DNA of 64,000 bases from Zavarzinia marina (GTDB lineage Bacteria; Pseudomonadota; Alphaproteobacteria; Zavarziniales; Zavarziniaceae). A program made the translations under genes and the position numbers. Location of the stretch: positions 1,027,639 through 1,091,638 of the forward strand of contig NZ_JAKGSB010000001.1 in assembly GCF_021568905.1 (NCBI RefSeq), in the 5' to 3' direction. The notes below the pieces were generated by a model. It was not told where the DNA came from, made no database searches, and worked only from the letters and a program-made list of their open reading frames with translations. Within the stretch, counting starts at the first letter, position 1. The number at the start of each line of letters is the position of its first letter. Positions 1-8,061 of this stretch are shown piece by piece.

Positions 1-449
1 GGCGCCAGCCACTTTCGCATGTAGATCCGGTCGAAGCCGCGCTCCACGCGCCGGTCGAACACCCGATAGCCGAGCCGCTCGTAGAACGCGACATTCTCGA
101 CCATGCGGGCGTTGGTATAGAGGCTGATGGCGCCGAGGCCGGCCGCTCGGGCCGCGCCCTCGGCATGAGCGATCAGGGCCCTGCCGATGCCCCGGCCCGC
201 CGCCTCGGGCCTTACCGCGACATTGTCGAGCAGCATTTCGCCGTCCTTGCGCACCAGCACCAGAAGCCCGGCGACCCCGCTCGCCAGGACGGCCACGGTC
301 ACCCGACCGGCGGCGATGGCGGCGGCGTAATCGTCGGCCATCGGCCCCGGCTCGCGCCCGATGCGGGCGACCCAGGGGCGATAGGCGGCCTCGACACAGG
401 CTTCGATCGCCGCCAGATCGCCGGCCTCGGCCGGCCGGAGGACGGTCAT
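1..449 (-). CDS. GNAT-family N-acetyltransferase (C-terminus cut by window edge)
   Basis: Predicted acetyl-CoA-dependent acetyltransferase of unknown substrate. Reading the minus strand from an ATG at 449 gives about 149 residues starting MTVLRPAEAGDLAAIEACV and running off the left edge. The acetyl-CoA binding loop of the GNAT fold is visible as VRPEAAGRGIGRALIAHAE (motif A, R-G-x-G-x-G/A type) at about residues 79-97, followed by the typical ENVAFYERLGYRVFDR motif B region. The ATG overlaps the stop codon of the upstream ArsC-like gene (ATGA), so the two are probably translationally coupled. Family assignment is firm; substrate cannot be told. Confidence 0.9.
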   Translation of the reverse strand, partial: MTVLRPAEAGDLAAIEACVEAAYRPWVARIGREPGPMADDYAAAIAAGRVTVAVLASGVAGLLVLVRKDGEMLLDNVAVRPEAAGRGIGRALIAHAEGAARAAGLGAISLYTNARMVENVAFYERLGYRVFDRRVERGFDRIYMRKWLA

Positions 450-799
450 TCGCGGCCCAGCGTCGCCGCGTAGGTCTCGGGCTTGAAGCCCGCGAGATAG
501 CGGCCGTCGAGATCGAGCAGCGGGCGCTTGATCATGCTCGGTTGTTCGACCATCAGGGCGATCGCCCGGTCGCGGTCGAGATCGGCGCGCGCCGCTTCCG
601 GCAGCTTGCGGAAGGTGGTGCCGGCGCGGTTCAGCACCTTGTCCCAGCCGAGCGCGTCGCACCAGCGCCCCAGGCTTTCGGCATCGATGCCCGCCTGCTT
701 GTAGTCGTGGAAGACATAGTCGATGCTGCGCGCCTCGAGCCACTGGCGGGCCTTCTTGATCGTGTCGCAATTCTTGATGCCGTACATGGTGATCGTCAT
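446..799 (-). CDS. ArsC/Spx-family (YffB-like) thioredoxin-fold reductase
   Basis: A 117-residue protein beginning MTITMYGIKNCDTIKKARQW. The N-terminal single cysteine (Cys11, in N-C-D-T-I-K-K) and the conserved later segment SMIKRPLLD are those of the ArsC/Spx/YffB family, normally 110-120 residues. The CDTxKK context matches the YffB branch, generally thought to be a glutathione-dependent thiol reductase, rather than true arsenate reductases. The ATG at 799 was chosen because it starts exactly at the conserved beta-strand; the open frame continues upstream without family similarity. It is the first gene of a two-gene minus-strand unit with the GNAT gene and no arsenic genes lie nearby. Confidence 0.9.
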   Translation of the reverse strand: MTITMYGIKNCDTIKKARQWLEARSIDYVFHDYKQAGIDAESLGRWCDALGWDKVLNRAGTTFRKLPEAARADLDRDRAIALMVEQPSMIKRPLLDLDGRYLAGFKPETYAATLGRE

Positions 800-865
800 C
801 GCCCGTCCCTTTCCTGCTCTGGCGCTTGATGCCACGGCGGGGCCGCTTGCGCTAGATTTTGCGCC

Positions 866-2716
866 ATGACGCTGCAACTCGCCCTCGTGCTCGGCCTCCT
901 TGGCGCCGCCGTGGTCATGTTCGCGCTGAACCGGCCGCGCATGGACGTGGTGGCGCTGATCATGATCATCGCCCTGCCCTTCACCGGCGCCGTCTCGACG
1001 GCCGAGGCGCTGTCGGGTTTCGCCGACCGCAACGTGATCCTGATCGCCGCCCTCTTCGTGATCGGCGAAGCCCTGGTGCGCACCGGTGTCGCCCAGCGCC
1101 TGGGGGACGCCCTGATCCGCCGCGCCGGCGCCAGCGAGATCCGGCTGATCGCGCTGCTGATGATCTTCGTTTCGCTGCTCGGGGCGATCATGAGTTCGAC
1201 CGGCGTCGTCGCCCTGTTCATTCCCGTCGTGCTGCGCGTCGCCCGCGGCGCCGGCCTCGCGCCCAGCCGCCTGATGATGCCGCTGTCGATCGCGGCGCTG
1301 AGCAGCGGCATGACCACATTGGTGGCGACGCCGCCCAATCTGATCGTTCACGGCGAATTGCTGCGCCACGGCCTCGAAGGCTTCGGCTTCTTCGGCTTCT
1401 CCCCCTTCGGCCTGCCGGTCCTGGCGCTGTCGATCGTCTATGTCCTTCTCGTGCGGCGCTGGCTGACGCTTCGCCCGGCCGGCGCACCGGCGCCCAGCCG
1501 GGGCCCGGGTTTCGCCGAATGGATCGACGATTACGCGCTGGCCGCGCGGGAGCATCGGCTGCGCGTCGGCCCCGCCTCGCCGCTCGCCGGGCAGGCGCTG
1601 CGGGCGCTGCGGGCGCTGGCGCTCAGGGCGAGCGAAGGCGCCAACGTGATCGCCGTCGAACGCGGCATCGGCTTCGGCCGGCACCTGTTGCGTCCCCATG
1701 CGGACCTGGTGCTGCACGCCGGCGACATCCTGCTGGTCGACGTTTTCGAACCCGCCTTCGACCTGGACGAGACCATGGCCCGCCTCGGCCTCGAGCCCCT
1801 GCCCCTCAGCGGGCGCTATTTCGCCGAGAGCCGCCACGAGATCGGCCTCGCCGAAGTGATGATTCCCGCCACCTCCAACCTGATCGGCCAGACCCTGGCG
1901 CAGTCGCGCCTGCGCAGCGAACACGATCTGGTCGCGATCGGGCTGCGCAAGGGCCGCAAGGCCGAGACCACGAACATCGCCAGCCGCAAGCTCGACACCG
2001 GCGATACCCTGCTGGTCACGGGGCCGTGGCAGGCGATCCGCAAGCTCGGCGACGATCGCCGCCACCTGATGGTGATCGCGCTGGCGGCGGAAGGCGAGGA
2101 CGTTGCGCCGGCGGCGGAGCGCGCCCCCTTCGCCCTCGGCGTGCTGGCGCTGGTGGTCGGGGCGATGGTCCTCGGCCTCATTCCCAATGTCGCCGCCGCC
2201 CTGATCGGCTGCCTGCTGATGGGCCTCTTCGGCTGCATCGACATGAAGGGCGCCTATCGTTCCATCCATTGGCAGAGCCTGGTGCTGATCGTCGGCATGC
2301 TGCCGTTCTCGATGGCGCTGGAACGCAGCGGCGGCCTCGCGCTCGCGGCCGAGGGTTTCATTTCGATCTTCGGCCAGGGCGAGCCCCGGCTGGCGCTGGC
2401 CGGGCTCTTCGTGCTGACGGCGGGCTGCAGCCTCTTCATGTCGAACACGGCGACGGCGGTCCTGCTGGCGCCGGTCGCCATCGCCGTCGCGGGCGACATG
2501 GGCCTGTCGCCCTATCCCTTCGCCATGACCGTCGCGCTCGCCGCCTCCGCCGCCTATGTGACGCCGGTCTCGTCCCCGGTGAATGCCCTGGTACTCGGCC
2601 CCGGCGACTACCGCTTCGGCGATTTCGTGCGCATCGGCCTGCCCCTGGCGGTGCTGGTGCTGGCGGTCACCGTTTTCCTGGTGCCACTGATCCTGCCGTT
2701 CAGCCCCGGCGGATGA
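866..2716 (+). CDS. SLC13-family permease with two TrkA-C domains
   Basis: A 616-residue inner-membrane transporter. Hydrophobic helices fill the first ~200 and last ~230 residues. Two soluble TrkA-C (RCK_C) modules lie between (about 205-380), recognisable from pairs such as VLHAGDILLVD and LDTGDTLLVTG. The half-repeat signature NVILIAALFVIGEAL and the ATPPNLIVHG re-entrant loop are typical of the SLC13/ArsB-like ion transporter superfamily. Substrates in this subfamily are divalent anions such as sulfate or dicarboxylates, but the exact one cannot be read from sequence. It is divergent from the ArsC-like gene, with 66 bp between starts, and its 3' end overlaps the convergent phosphatase gene by 17 bp. 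Confidence 0.88.
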   Translation: MTLQLALVLGLLGAAVVMFALNRPRMDVVALIMIIALPFTGAVSTAEALSGFADRNVILIAALFVIGEALVRTGVAQRLGDALIRRAGASEIRLIALLMIFVSLLGAIMSSTGVVALFIPVVLRVARGAGLAPSRLMMPLSIAALSSGMTTLVATPPNLIVHGELLRHGLEGFGFFGFSPFGLPVLALSIVYVLLVRRWLTLRPAGAPAPSRGPGFAEWIDDYALAAREHRLRVGPASPLAGQALRALRALALRASEGANVIAVERGIGFGRHLLRPHADLVLHAGDILLVDVFEPAFDLDETMARLGLEPLPLSGRYFAESRHEIGLAEVMIPATSNLIGQTLAQSRLRSEHDLVAIGLRKGRKAETTNIASRKLDTGDTLLVTGPWQAIRKLGDDRRHLMVIALAAEGEDVAPAAERAPFALGVLALVVGAMVLGLIPNVAAALIGCLLMGLFGCIDMKGAYRSIHWQSLVLIVGMLPFSMALERSGGLALAAEGFISIFGQGEPRLALAGLFVLTAGCSLFMSNTATAVLLAPVAIAVAGDMGLSPYPFAMTVALAASAAYVTPVSSPVNALVLGPGDYRFGDFVRIGLPLAVLVLAVTVFLVPLILPFSPGG

Positions 2717-3185
2717 GATCGAGCAGGCCGGCGGCGCCCGCCGTCACCTCCGCCCAGGTGGTCTCGAAACCGGCGTCGCCGCCGTAATAGGGATCGGCCA
2801 CCGCCTGCCCCGCCCGCCCCGCCACGTGATCGAGCAGGAGGGAGAGACGCGCCGTCCCGTCCGCCGGGCGAAGCGCCCGCAGGTTGCCGAGATTGGCGTG
2901 ATCGAGGGCGACGACGTGATCGAAGCGCCTGAAATCCGCCGCCGTCACCTGGCGCCCGCGCAGGCCCGAAATGTCGACGCCGTGGCGGCGCGCCGTCGCC
3001 TGGGCACGGCGGTCCGGCGGCTCGCCGACATGCCAGTCGCCCGTGCCGGCGGAATCGACCCGCAGCGCGATCCCCGCCTCGCCCGCCAGATGGCGCAGCG
3101 CGCCTTCCGCCATGGGCGAGCGGCAGATGTTGCCGAGACAGACGAAGAGGACGGCGGCGCGATCGGACGGCAAGGCAACACCCAT
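2700..3185 (-). CDS. low-molecular-weight protein-tyrosine phosphatase
   Basis: A 161-residue cytoplasmic phosphatase. The P-loop VCLGNICRSPMAEG starts near residue 15 (catalytic Cys16, Arg22 in C-X5-R). The general-acid aspartate is seen in the late motif ADPYYGG, as expected for the family (about 150-160 residues). The seven or so residues before the P-loop strand are not conserved, so the start could be slightly internal. It is divergently transcribed from the TDT transporter and convergent with the SLC13 gene. No tyrosine kinase or polysaccharide operon is adjacent, so the physiological target is unknown. Confidence 0.92.
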   Translation of the reverse strand: MGVALPSDRAAVLFVCLGNICRSPMAEGALRHLAGEAGIALRVDSAGTGDWHVGEPPDRRAQATARRHGVDISGLRGRQVTAADFRRFDHVVALDHANLGNLRALRPADGTARLSLLLDHVAGRAGQAVADPYYGGDAGFETTWAEVTAGAAGLLDLIRRG

Positions 3186-3205
3186 CGGGAAGACTGAACG
3201 AGCGG

Positions 3206-3222
3206 ATGTGATTTAGTCACAT
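3206..3222 (+). promoter_or_regulatory. Crp/Fnr-type palindrome upstream of the TDT transporter
   Basis: A perfect inverted repeat with arms ATGTGA and TCACAT around a 5-base spacer. This is close to the Crp consensus TGTGA-N6-TCACA but one base shorter in the spacer. A possible -10 (CAGAAT, 3244-3249) puts the palindrome centre near -42, the class II activator position, for a transcript leading into the ATG at 3287. The Crp/Fnr gene 2 kb away is the obvious candidate binder. The palindrome is seen directly; binding is inferred. Confidence 0.55.
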
Positions 3223-3286
3223 GACCGGCGCCCAAGCCACCGACAGAATGGCGAAAGCGATGGAACTTCGAATGCGAGAAACGACC

Positions 3287-4267
3287 ATGACCGCCCCGAC
3301 GGCGGCCGGCGGCATCGTCGCCGGCCGGCTGGAACATCTGCCCCTGCCCCTCTTCGCCGCGCCCATGGGCGTCGGCGGCCTCGGCCTCGCGTGGCGGGAA
3401 GCGGCGCGGGTGCTCGGCGCGCCCGAGCTGATCGGCGAGGTGCTGCTGGGGACGGCGCTGGCGAGCTGGCTTCTGATCGCCCTGCTGCACGTCATGCGCG
3501 CCCTGAACCACCCCGGCGCCCTGGCCGGCGACCTGCGCCATCCGATCCGATCCGCCTTCGCCGGGGCCGTCAGCATCGGCCTCCTGATCGTCGCGGGCGG
3601 CTTCATTCCCTATGCGCCCGCCTTCGCCGCCGGCCTGTGGCTGGTCGCGGTCGGCCTGCATCTGGCGATCGGCATCTGGACCGTGCGCGGCCTGCTGACC
3701 GCCCCGCGCGAGGCGGCGACCCTGCTGCCGCCCCTGCTGATCCCCCTGGTCGGCAATATCGTGGCGCCGATCTTCGGCGCGAAGCTGGGCTTTCCGACAT
3801 TGTCGTGGATGTTGTTCGGTCTCGGCATGCTGCTCTGGGCCGGGATCCAGCCGCTCATCCTCGGCCGGATCGTCTCGGGCCCGCCCCTGCCGGGCAAGCT
3901 GCTGCCGACCCTAGCCATCATGCTGGCGCCGCCGGCCGTGGGTGCGGTCGCGCTGTCCGCGCTGACCGGCGGTTTCGACACGGGGCCGCTCGCCCTCCTC
4001 GGGCTCGCCGCCTTCGTCGCGGCCGTGCTGCTGGCGATGGCCGGGCGGTTCGCGGCCACCCCCTTCGCCGTATCCTGGTGGGCCTGGACCTTCCCCAGCG
4101 CCGCCTTCTCGGTCGCGGTCAGCGGCTTCGCTCACGCCCATGCGGCGCCGGGCGTCACCGTCGCCGCATGGGCCGTCCTGGCCCTGGCGACGGCGATCGG
4201 CCTGATCGTCGGCGCGGCGACACTGCGTGCGGCCGCCCTCGGCGAGTTGCTGAAGCCCGAGACCTAA
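3287..4267 (+). CDS. TDT/SLAC1-family (TehA-like) anion transporter
   Basis: A 326-residue, ten-helix membrane protein of the tellurite-resistance/dicarboxylate transporter family, which includes TehA, plant SLAC1 anion channels and the yeast sulfite exporter Ssu1. The family opening LEHLPLPLFAAPMGVGGLGL is clear after a short N-terminus. The ATG at 3287 was chosen: an in-frame ATG at 3221 lies inside the palindromic operator and would add 22 non-family residues. Its stop codon overlaps the stop of the convergent rhodanese gene. Given the rhodanese and Crp/Fnr neighbours, export of sulfite or a similar oxyanion is a reasonable hypothesis. Confidence 0.85.
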   Translation: MTAPTAAGGIVAGRLEHLPLPLFAAPMGVGGLGLAWREAARVLGAPELIGEVLLGTALASWLLIALLHVMRALNHPGALAGDLRHPIRSAFAGAVSIGLLIVAGGFIPYAPAFAAGLWLVAVGLHLAIGIWTVRGLLTAPREAATLLPPLLIPLVGNIVAPIFGAKLGFPTLSWMLFGLGMLLWAGIQPLILGRIVSGPPLPGKLLPTLAIMLAPPAVGAVALSALTGGFDTGPLALLGLAAFVAAVLLAMAGRFAATPFAVSWWAWTFPSAAFSVAVSGFAHAHAAPGVTVAAWAVLALATAIGLIVGAATLRAAALGELLKPET

Positions 4268-4647
4268 GCGGCCTTGGCGACGTGGCGGATGCCGCCCGTC
4301 GCCGGATCGGTCGCGATATAGGGCAGGCCCGCCGTCTTCCAGGCGGCGAAGCCCCCCGCCATATGGGCGAGCGGGGCGATGCCCGCGCCGGCGCAGGCTT
4401 CCGCCACCCGGCGCGAGCGCATGCCCGAACCGCAGTGGAAGACGATGCGCTTGCCCTGCTGGGTCGGCAGATAGCCCGGCTTGAAGCTGGCGAGCGGGGA
4501 GAGCATCCCGCCCTCGATGTGCTCGAAGGCGAATTCCTGCGGGGTGCGGACGTCGATCAGCACGATCTCGCCCTTCTCCTGCGCGGCAAAGACTTCCTCG
4601 GGCGTCCAGCATTCCAGCGGGGTCCCGCTCATATCCTCGACATGCAT
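4264..4647 (-). CDS. single-domain rhodanese (sulfurtransferase-like)
   Basis: A 127-residue single-domain rhodanese. The active-site loop is HCGSGMRS with catalytic Cys72, preceded by the hallmark VLIDVRTPQEFAFEHIEG and followed by LAHMAGGFAAWKTAGLP, the standard C-terminal signature. It should carry a cysteine persulfide and pass sulfane sulfur to acceptors such as cyanide, thiols or sulfur-trafficking proteins. A strong GGAGGAAG ribosome site precedes the ATG at 4647. It lies 27 bp downstream of the Crp/Fnr gene on the same strand and is probably cotranscribed with it; its stop overlaps that of the TDT gene. Confidence 0.92.
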   Translation of the reverse strand: MHVEDMSGTPLECWTPEEVFAAQEKGEIVLIDVRTPQEFAFEHIEGGMLSPLASFKPGYLPTQQGKRIVFHCGSGMRSRRVAEACAGAGIAPLAHMAGGFAAWKTAGLPYIATDPATGGIRHVAKAA

Positions 4648-4674
4648 GATCTTCCTCCTAGATGATCGATTGAG

Positions 4675-5328
4675 TCACATGGCGGCGACCGCGCCGAGGG
4701 CGGCGCGGTCCCGAACTTCGATGGCGCCGCGGCCGAGATTGACCCAGCCGCGCTGCCGGAAATCGTGCAGTTGCCGCGACACGACTTCCCGCGCCGTGCG
4801 CAACTCGGCCGCCAGTTCCTGATGGGTCGTGGCGACCGTGCCGTCCGCCGCCGCCATGGCCAGAAGCTTGCGCGCCAGGCGGCCGTCGACCCGGCGAAAG
4901 GCGATCTCGTCGATGACCTGGAAAAGCTCGGCCATGCGGCGCGAGACCGCGGTGAAGACGAAACGCCTGAAGGTGGGCGAGACGGCGATCGCCTCCTCGA
5001 AGGCGGCGCGCGGCAGGGCCACCGCCTCGACCTCGGTCTCGGTCACGGCTTCGGCGTCGTAATCCTGATAAGCCAGCATGCAGGCGGCGGTCAGCACGCA
5101 GCTTTCGCCGCCGTGGGCACGGAACAGCACGATCTCGCGGCCCTGTTCCGACCATTGCTGGACGCGGATGGTGCCCCGGATCAGGAGCAGCATGTCGTCC
5201 GGGGCGTGCCCCGGTCCGACGATGGTGGTGCCCGCCGGAAAGCGCCTCGTCCGGGCCCTTCCCGCCAGAATCGCCCGCGCCGCCGGTTCCAGGGCCGAGA
5301 GGGCGGGGAAATGTTCGATCCAATCCAT
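4675..5328 (-). CDS. Crp/Fnr-family transcriptional regulator with Cys-X5-Cys
   Basis: A 217-residue regulator with an N-terminal cNMP-binding-like beta barrel (to about residue 115), a dimerisation helix, and a C-terminal winged helix whose recognition region is ELAAELRTAREVVSRQL. It lacks the N-terminal cysteine cluster of Fe-S Fnr proteins. It has two cysteines spaced C-X5-C within GESCVLTAACMLAY (residues 77 and 83), a spacing that could act as a thiol/persulfide switch (inference). Start at 5328 is preferred because AAGGA lies 10 bases upstream; an in-frame ATG at 5352 is the alternative. Adjacent to the rhodanese gene and facing the TDT transporter. Confidence 0.88.
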   Translation of the reverse strand: MDWIEHFPALSALEPAARAILAGRARTRRFPAGTTIVGPGHAPDDMLLLIRGTIRVQQWSEQGREIVLFRAHGGESCVLTAACMLAYQDYDAEAVTETEVEAVALPRAAFEEAIAVSPTFRRFVFTAVSRRMAELFQVIDEIAFRRVDGRLARKLLAMAAADGTVATTHQELAAELRTAREVVSRQLHDFRQRGWVNLGRGAIEVRDRAALGAVAAM

Positions 5329-5363
5329 GGCGCATCCGTCCTTCGCCGCCATCGGAGCAGATC

Positions 5364-5376
5364 ACGGACGGTCCGT
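5364..5376. promoter_or_regulatory. inverted repeat upstream of the Crp/Fnr gene
   Basis: ACGGAC-G-GTCCGT, a perfect 13-base palindrome 36 bases upstream of the preferred regulator start and just outside the alternative start. It could be an autoregulatory operator or leader hairpin. It does not match the TGTGA-type palindrome at 3206, so it may bind something else. Seen directly; function unknown. Confidence 0.25.
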
Positions 5377-5408
5377 CCTTGCGATCGGTCAAATCCGCGC
5401 GCCGGCCC

Positions 5409-7133
5409 TCAGCCGCCGAGCACCAGACGCGCCGCGAGCACCGCCGAGAGGAGCGCGAGCGCGGCCGCCGTTCCCTGCCAGAAGCGCAGGGGATCGCGTT
5501 CGATCAAGGGCTTGCGGTTGCGGGCCCGATAGTCCGGGCCCGGTGCCCGCAGCGCCGCCGTGAATTCGGACAGTGCCTCGTGACGGCGGGCGGGATCGGG
5601 GTGCACGGCCCGCGCCAGCGCATGATCCACCCAGTCCGGCACCGGGCGACCTTCGTCCCGCGCCGGGCGATAGACCAGACGATGCCGCGCCCGGCCCCGG
5701 CCGCGCGCGGCATCGGCGCCGTAGGGCAGCCGCCCGGTCAGCATCTCATAGGCGACGACGCCCAGGGAGAAGAGATCGGCGCGCCAGTCGGCGGCTTCGC
5801 CGGCCAGATATTCCGGTGCCGAATATTGCAGGGTGCCCAGCATCGCCTCCCCGGACAGGGGCGGCGTATCGTCCTCGAGGCCGGCGACCCGGACAGCGCC
5901 GAAATCGATGATCTTCACCGTGCCGTCGCCATCGACCATGACGTTCTCGGGCCGAAGATCCCGGTGCAGCATCTCGCGCCGGTGGAAGGCGCGGAGCCCG
6001 ATGGCGATCTGTTCGACGATGCCGCGCACGGCTTCCAGCGAGGGCGCCGGGTGATCGCGCATCCATTGCCGCAGGCTCTGGCCGTCGATGAATTCAGTGA
6101 CGGCATAGAGCGCGCTGCGCCGCTCGGGCGCCGATGCCGCGGCCATGACATGGGGCGACGCGATGCGCCGCGCGATCCATTCCTCCATCAGGAAGCGGCG
6201 GCGCAATTCGTCGCTGTCCAATATGTCGCGCGCCGGAATCTTCAGGGCGACGCGGCCGCCGTCCGCCGTCGCCGCGAGGAACAGACGGGCTCGGGCATCG
6301 CCATGGATCTGGCGCAGCACCCGGAAACCGTCGATCACCGCGCCCGGCCGGATCTCGCCCGGCACCGGCAGGTCGGCCCGGACATCCGCAAGCTCGACGG
6401 CGCCGGCCGCCGGCAGACCGTCGACGCGCAGCACCTGGACCGTCAGATTGTCCGGGCTGCCGGCTTCGAGGGCCCCTGCCCCGATCAGGCGCGCGATCTC
6501 GTCCGGATCGCCGTCGCCCGCGAGGAGGCGGGCGGCGGCGCGCGCGTCCATCCACTCGTGGACGCCGTCGGTGGTGAGCAGGAAACGGTCGCCCGGCGAA
6601 ACCTCGACGGCGCGATAGTCGATCTCCACCTCGGGCCCGGCGCCGAGGGCGCGGGCCAGATAATTCTCGCCCGGGCCGAGATCGAGGCGGTGATCCTCGG
6701 TCAGGGGTTCCAGCGCCTGGCCGGCGAGACGCCAGATGCGGCTGTCGCCGACATGGAACAGATGCGCCTTCCGGCCCTTCAGGATCAGCGCCGACAGGGT
6801 GCAGACATGGCCGCGGTCGCGATCGTCCAGCCGGGCGCGGCGGTTCTGGGCATGAAGCCAGGCATTGATGGCGATGATCACCCGCGTTGCCGCGGTCTTC
6901 GCCGACCAGGCGTCGGGCGTGCAGTAATAGTCGCTCAGCAGGCTCTTGACCGCGATCTCGGCCGCTTCGGCGCCGACCGGGCTCGAACTGATGCCGTCGG
7001 CGATGGCGGCGGCGATGCCCTTGGTGGTCAGTGCCGCGCCCTCCGGCACCAGGGCGCCGTGGAAGTCCTGATGGGCCGGCTTGCGTCCGGCGTCTGACCA
7101 TTGGCCGATCGCGACCGAGAGGCGTGACATCAT
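5409..7133 (-). CDS. PP2C phosphatase-Ser/Thr kinase fusion protein
   Basis: A 574-residue bifunctional signalling protein. The N-terminal PP2C domain (about 1-240) has the metal-binding motifs ADGISSS (Asp47), FHVGDSR, LTTDGVHEW and GSPDNLTV. The kinase domain (about 265-535) has the ATP lysine in VALKIP (Lys298), catalytic loop HRDLRPENVM (390-399), DFG at 410-412 and APE near 440. One transmembrane helix (WQGTAAALALLSAVLAARLV) ends the protein, so both enzymes face the cytoplasm. All key catalytic residues are present. It lies downstream of the FNT channel on the same strand; genes of this architecture are known beside nitrate/nitrite assimilation genes, so control of nitrogen-oxyanion transport is a fair guess. 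Confidence 0.92.
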   Translation of the reverse strand: MMSRLSVAIGQWSDAGRKPAHQDFHGALVPEGAALTTKGIAAAIADGISSSPVGAEAAEIAVKSLLSDYYCTPDAWSAKTAATRVIIAINAWLHAQNRRARLDDRDRGHVCTLSALILKGRKAHLFHVGDSRIWRLAGQALEPLTEDHRLDLGPGENYLARALGAGPEVEIDYRAVEVSPGDRFLLTTDGVHEWMDARAAARLLAGDGDPDEIARLIGAGALEAGSPDNLTVQVLRVDGLPAAGAVELADVRADLPVPGEIRPGAVIDGFRVLRQIHGDARARLFLAATADGGRVALKIPARDILDSDELRRRFLMEEWIARRIASPHVMAAASAPERRSALYAVTEFIDGQSLRQWMRDHPAPSLEAVRGIVEQIAIGLRAFHRREMLHRDLRPENVMVDGDGTVKIIDFGAVRVAGLEDDTPPLSGEAMLGTLQYSAPEYLAGEAADWRADLFSLGVVAYEMLTGRLPYGADAARGRGRARHRLVYRPARDEGRPVPDWVDHALARAVHPDPARRHEALSEFTAALRAPGPDYRARNRKPLIERDPLRFWQGTAAALALLSAVLAARLVLGG

Positions 7134-7150
7134 GGATCATCCGGCAGGGC

Positions 7151-7199
7151 GCGGCCCCGCCAGGGGCATGCGGGGCCGCTGGGCGGCCCGAAGGCCGCC
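7151..7199 (-). other. two GC-rich hairpins between the FNT channel and the kinase
   Basis: A perfect 10-bp inverted repeat (GCGGCCCCGC / GCGGGGCCGC, 7151-7160 with 7170-7179) is followed by a 7-bp one (GGCGGCC / GGCCGCC, 7182-7188 with 7193-7199). Both lie in the 82-bp gap between the FNT stop and the kinase start. There is no T-run, so they look more like partial termination or mRNA-stability elements that would lower kinase expression relative to the channel. Confidence 0.45.
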
Positions 7200-7215
7200 G
7201 GTTGAATGCCGGTGA

Positions 7216-8061
7216 TTACTCGCCGGGGACGCCGATCGGGCCACCCTTGACCGCCGGCATGCGCTTCGGCGAGGTCTTGTAGTGGGTCGCATAGAGGGTG
7301 GCGCCGACGAAGGTGAGGCCGCCGACGAGATTGCCGAGCACGGTCGGGATCTCGTTCCACAGGAAATAGTCGCCCCAGGTGAACTGGCCGCCCAGCATGA
7401 TGCCCGAGGGGAAGAGGAACATGTTCACGATCGAATGTTCGAAGCCCATGTAGAAGAACACCAGGATGGGCATCCACATGCCGATCACCTTGCCCGAGAC
7501 CGAGGTGGACATCATGGCGGCGACGACGCCGGTGGAGACCATCCAGTTGCACATCACGGCGCGGACGAAGAGGGTGAGCATGCCGCCGGCGCCATGGGCG
7601 GCATAGCCGAGGGTGCGGCCCTCGCCGATGTGGCCGATCTTCTGGCCGATGGCATTCGGCGCTTCCGAGAAGCCGAAGGTGAAGACGATCGCCATGAACA
7701 CCGCGACGGTCATTGCACCGGCGAAATTGCCGATGAAGACGAGTCCCCAGTTGCGCAGCACGCCGCCGAGGGTGACGCCCGGCCGCTTGTCGAAGAGGGC
7801 GAGCGGCGCCAGCGTGAAGACCCCGGTCAGCAGATCGAAGCCGAGCAGATAGAGCATGCAGAAGCCGACGGGAAAGAGCAGCGCGCCGATCAGCGGCTCG
7901 CCCGTGTTCACCGTGATGGTGATCGCGAAGGCCGCCGCCAGGGCCAGGATGGCACCCGCCATATAGGCGCGGACCAGCGTGTCCTTGGTCGACATGAAGA
8001 TCTTGGATTCGCCGGCGTCGATCATCTTCGACACGAATTCGGTGGGGGCGAGATAGGCCAT
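7216..8061 (-). CDS. formate/nitrite transporter (FNT) family channel
   Basis: A 281-residue pentameric-channel-type membrane protein of the FocA/NirC family, with six hydrophobic helices and the family signatures SKIFMSTKDTLVRAYMAGAI near the N-terminus and GFEHSIVNMFLFPSG (central histidine of the selectivity region) in the second half. It should move formate, nitrite or a similar small anion across the inner membrane. The ATG at 8061 was chosen: GAGGAA lies 8 bases upstream and the conserved family start follows directly, whereas the open frame upstream is not family-like. The kinase-phosphatase fusion follows 82 bp downstream, suggesting phospho-regulation or co-regulation. Confidence 0.9.
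   Translation of the reverse strand: MAYLAPTEFVSKMIDAGESKIFMSTKDTLVRAYMAGAILALAAAFAITITVNTGEPLIGALLFPVGFCMLYLLGFDLLTGVFTLAPLALFDKRPGVTLGGVLRNWGLVFIGNFAGAMTVAVFMAIVFTFGFSEAPNAIGQKIGHIGEGRTLGYAAHGAGGMLTLFVRAVMCNWMVSTGVVAAMMSTSVSGKVIGMWMPILVFFYMGFEHSIVNMFLFPSGIMLGGQFTWGDYFLWNEIPTVLGNLVGGLTFVGATLYATHYKTSPKRMPAVKGGPIGVPGE

Noticed and set aside
446..799. Arsenic resistance gene
   Set aside because: The CDTxKK motif fits the YffB/Spx branch and no ArsR, ArsB or ArsH genes are adjacent, so an arsenate reductase name is not supported.
446..2269. A 607-codon minus-strand open frame over the ArsC-like gene and the SLC13 gene
   Set aside because: Only its last 117 codons match a family (ArsC/YffB). 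The rest is antisense to a clear membrane transporter and is open because of high GC.
3221..3286. Upstream ATG of the TDT gene at 3221
   Set aside because: It lies inside the palindromic operator and adds 22 residues not typical of the family. The start at 3287 fits better.
4671..4687. Second copy of the TGTGA-type palindrome between the rhodanese and Crp/Fnr genes
   Set aside because: Only one half (ATGTGA on the minus strand) is present, and it is formed by the final Met and stop codons of the regulator gene, so it is likely coincidental.
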